In this document: positions 6,162-7,548 of the stretch, in pieces | Numbering within the stretch: the stretch's first letter is position 1 | Layout: each line of letters starts with the position of its first letter | Translations under genes and position numbers: made by a program | Origin: an uncultured Collinsella sp. | Lineage (GTDB): Bacteria > Actinomycetota > Coriobacteriia > Coriobacteriales > Coriobacteriaceae | DNA length: 7,548 nt | Direction: 5' to 3' | NCBI GenBank assembly: GCA_902494035.1 | Contig: CABURV010000075.1 | Coordinates: 1-7,548, forward strand | Notes under the pieces: generated by a model | Databases searched by the model: none | Seen by the model: only the letters and a program-made list of their open reading frames with translations | What the model was told of the DNA's origin: nothing

Positions 6162-7368
6162 AGTTGCCGTAACCTCCCCTCTCCTGGTCGCGGATAACGT
6201 GGCCGCCCTCGAGGGCGATCACGCGACGGTGCATGCTATCGACCATCTCGCGGTCGTGCGTGGCGACGATCACGGTGGTGCCGGTGCGGTTAATACGCTC
6301 GAGCAGCTTCATGATGCCCAGCGAGATCGCCGGGTCGAGGTTACCCGTGGGCTCGTCGCAGATCAGCAGCGGCGGACGGTTGACCATAGCGCGGGCGACG
6401 GCAACGCGCTGCTGCTCGCCACCGGAAAGCTGGTCGGGCAGCGAGTCCATCTGATCGGCCAGACCGACCAGACGCAGCACCTCGGGCACCTGGCTGCGAA
6501 TGACGCCCTTGGGCTTGCCGATGCACTGAAGGGCAAACGCCACGTTTTCGTAGGCGGTCTTTTGCGGCAGAAGCTTAAAGTCCTGGAACACGGCGCCAAT
6601 CTGGCGGCGCAGGAACGGAACCTTGCGGTTCTTGATCTTCATGAGATCCTGACCGGCAACCAGGATGCGGCCGCTCGTAGGCTTGACGTCGCGGTTGAGC
6701 GTCGACAGCAGCGTGGTCTTACCCGAACCGGAGTGACCGACCAAGAAGACGAACTCGCCCGGATAGATCTCGATGTTGATGTCGTCGAGTGCAGGCTTGT
6801 TGGGCTGTGCCGGATAGATCTTGGTGACATGCTCCATAAGGATAACGGGCTCGACACCGGCCTGCTTGGCCATCTTCTTGCGGCTGGCCTGCGGATCGAT
6901 GGGCGCAAACACCGACGTAAAATCGGGGTTGTTGAGCGCGTTATCGAGGCTTGCGACCTCGGCCGCCTGATCGCTCTCGACCACCGGGGCAGCAGGCTGC
7001 GTGGGATCGGGAACAGCGGCAAAGAGACCGGACTGCGCAGGCTGAGGAGCCGGCGTCGCAGGGGCCATGGGGTCGGGAATGCCGGCCATGGTAGGCTGCG
7101 GCGTGGCGGCACCAGCCTGAGGCTGCTCCACGCGAGCGGTCACGGCCTGAACGGGCTCAAAACCCGCCGTGCCGGAAAGCGCGACATCGCTGTTGGGATT
7201 GTAGGCAAAGGGATCGGATGCCGGCTGTGCCTGATCTGCCAGCTGAGCGGGGGCCTGAGCAACAGGCTGGCCCTCTGAATCCGGAGTGGCGAAACGACTG
7301 CCCTGGACGCCTGTCTGCGTCTTGGGGGCATCATCGCCCGCACCGGAGGTACGGAAGTGGTTACCCAC
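6148..7368 (-). CDS. ftsE: Cell division ATP-binding protein FtsE with ~170-aa N-terminal extension, 406 aa
   Basis: The ABC ATPase domain (about 174-393) has every key element: Walker A GHSGSGKTT (211-219), Q-loop Q262 in FQDFKLLP, signature LSGGEQQR (314-321), Walker B LLICDEP (334-340) with catalytic E339, and switch H371. FQDFKLL, TAYENVAFAL and DEPTGNLDP are characteristic of FtsE. A usual FtsE is about 220-230 residues and starts near residue 175 here. The first 172 residues are Pro, Ala and Gln rich with no predicted fold, and contain recurrent PDP-type motifs (SDPF, IPDPMAP, VPDPTQP, NPDF...PIDP). The GTG start at 7368 is supported by AAGGAG (7374-7379) 5 nt upstream, and the internal Met codons at 166 and 178 lack good ribosome sites, so the extension is probably translated. 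The C-terminus (QERGGYGNYGTN) is Gly/Asn rich and overlaps the ftsX start. It is the first gene of the ftsE-ftsX operon. Confidence 0.96.
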   Translation of the reverse strand: MGNHFRTSGAGDDAPKTQTGVQGSRFATPDSEGQPVAQAPAQLADQAQPASDPFAYNPNSDVALSGTAGFEPVQAVTARVEQPQAGAATPQPTMAGIPDPMAPATPAPQPAQSGLFAAVPDPTQPAAPVVESDQAAEVASLDNALNNPDFTSVFAPIDPQASRKKMAKQAGVEPVILMEHVTKIYPAQPNKPALDDINIEIYPGEFVFLVGHSGSGKTTLLSTLNRDVKPTSGRILVAGQDLMKIKNRKVPFLRRQIGAVFQDFKLLPQKTAYENVAFALQCIGKPKGVIRSQVPEVLRLVGLADQMDSLPDQLSGGEQQRVAVARAMVNRPPLLICDEPTGNLDPAISLGIMKLLERINRTGTTVIVATHDREMVDSMHRRVIALEGGHVIRDQERGGYGNYGTN

Positions 7369-7373
7369 TGGTG

Positions 7374-7379
7374 CTCCTT
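7374..7379 (-). promoter_or_regulatory. Ribosome-binding site deciding the GTG start of ftsE
   Basis: AAGGAG on the minus strand lies 5 nt before GTG at 7368. It is the best translation-start signal in or near ftsE and shows that the long N-terminal extension belongs to the protein. Confidence 0.75.
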
Positions 7380-7413
7380 ATCGTCGTGCGTTTAAACTAC
7401 ATGAGCGCCTTGT

Positions 7414-7422
7414 ATTTTAGCA
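7414..7422 (-). promoter_or_regulatory. Extended -10 promoter for ftsE-ftsX
   Basis: On the minus strand TGC-TAAAAT (7422 down to 7414) matches the extended -10 form TGnTATAAT at all but one base. No good -35 is seen at 16-18 bp, as is common for extended -10 promoters. The start would be near 7407, leaving a leader of about 40 nt before the GTG. Confidence 0.55.
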
Positions 7423-7438
7423 GCATTAGCTTTGCTGC
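7420..7438. repeat. Inverted repeat next to the ftsE -10 element
   Basis: GCAGCA and TGCTGC form perfect 6-bp arms around 7 nt. The dyad touches the TG of the extended -10 and fills the promoter spacer, the place where an operator would act. It has no U-run, so a terminator is unlikely. Confidence 0.35.
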
Positions 7439-7458
7439 ACATAAGAAGCATGGCGTGC

Positions 7459-7548
7459 TTAGGGATCCCGTCGGCCGGGCACAGGGTTACTCTCCAAATC
7501 GTCCTCGGACATGTCGGAGCCCCCGCTGCGCGCTTCGCGCGGCGGGGG
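7459..7548 (-). CDS. Possible C-terminal tail of an upstream gene (partial)
   Basis: A minus-strand frame is open from the right edge to a TAA at 7459-7461 and gives 29 residues ending in an acidic, polar stretch (SDMSEDDLESNPVPGRRDP). It would end about 40 nt before the ftsE promoter, as expected for a preceding gene. The first ten codons coincide with a strong GC hairpin, which weakens the coding case. I do not recognise the product. It could also be non-coding. Confidence 0.3.
   Translation of the reverse strand, partial: PPPREARSGGSDMSEDDLESNPVPGRRDP
7520..7548 (+). other. Strong GC hairpin at the right edge
   Basis: CCCCCGC and GCGGGGG pair, followed by an inner GCGCG/CGCGC stem around a 3-nt loop. 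The two stems are joined by a T-G wobble in plus-strand RNA but by a C-A mismatch in minus-strand RNA, so the plus strand folds better. The flanking bases to the right are outside the window, so I cannot see whether a U-run makes it a terminator. Confidence 0.5.

Noticed and set aside
6837..6873. Internal Met starts giving a normal-length FtsE
   Set aside because: Neither codon has a good Shine-Dalgarno, whereas the upstream GTG at 7368 does, and the frame stays open between them.
6199..7278. Long plus-strand open frame (359 aa) opposite ftsE
   Set aside because: It is antisense to the clear FtsE frame, has no recognisable domain, and is explained by GC-rich codon bias on the other strand.

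Overview
The window looks like chromosomal DNA from a high-GC bacterium. The strongest guess is a Coriobacteriia actinobacterium (a Collinsella-like gut organism), judged from the GC-rich codon use and the linked ftsE, ftsX and rnr. This taxon call is inference; no marker in the window proves it. Nearly all genes lie on the minus strand and are transcribed from right to left.

Right part (about 7548 to 5106): the tail of a possible upstream gene, then a promoter with an extended -10, then ftsE and ftsX, which overlap by 14 nt and end at a good intrinsic terminator. FtsE is the ATPase and FtsX the membrane partner of the divisome complex that controls cell-wall hydrolases. This FtsE carries an unusual Pro/Ala/Gln-rich N-terminal extension of about 170 residues. 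Next is rnr (about 5105 to 2970), a full RNase R for 3'-5' RNA decay with cold-shock, RNB and S1 regions.

Middle part (about 2970 to 1020): three smaller genes on the same strand. These are a small serine recombinase (resolvase/invertase type), a VanZ-family membrane protein with a low-complexity insert, and an ArsC/Spx-like thioredoxin-fold protein. The recombinase is preceded by a dense cluster of AGGT/ACCT half-sites that could be its recombination site or operator. Together this looks like an accessory patch behind the core gene rnr.

Left part (about 1020 to 1): a strikingly regular array of three 46-nt hairpins at exact 62-bp intervals fills the gap between the ArsC-like gene and the only plus-strand gene. 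That gene encodes a 136-residue protein that looks like the N-terminal domain of a larger family and lacks a C-terminal DNA-binding part. At the left edge, tRNA-Gln(CTG) and tRNA-Glu(CTC) form a minus-strand tRNA operon with its own promoter; tRNA-Glu runs off the window.

The most noteworthy items are the 62-bp-period hairpin array, the half-site cluster in front of the lone recombinase, and the FtsE N-terminal extension. I do not see a clearly new multi-gene system.
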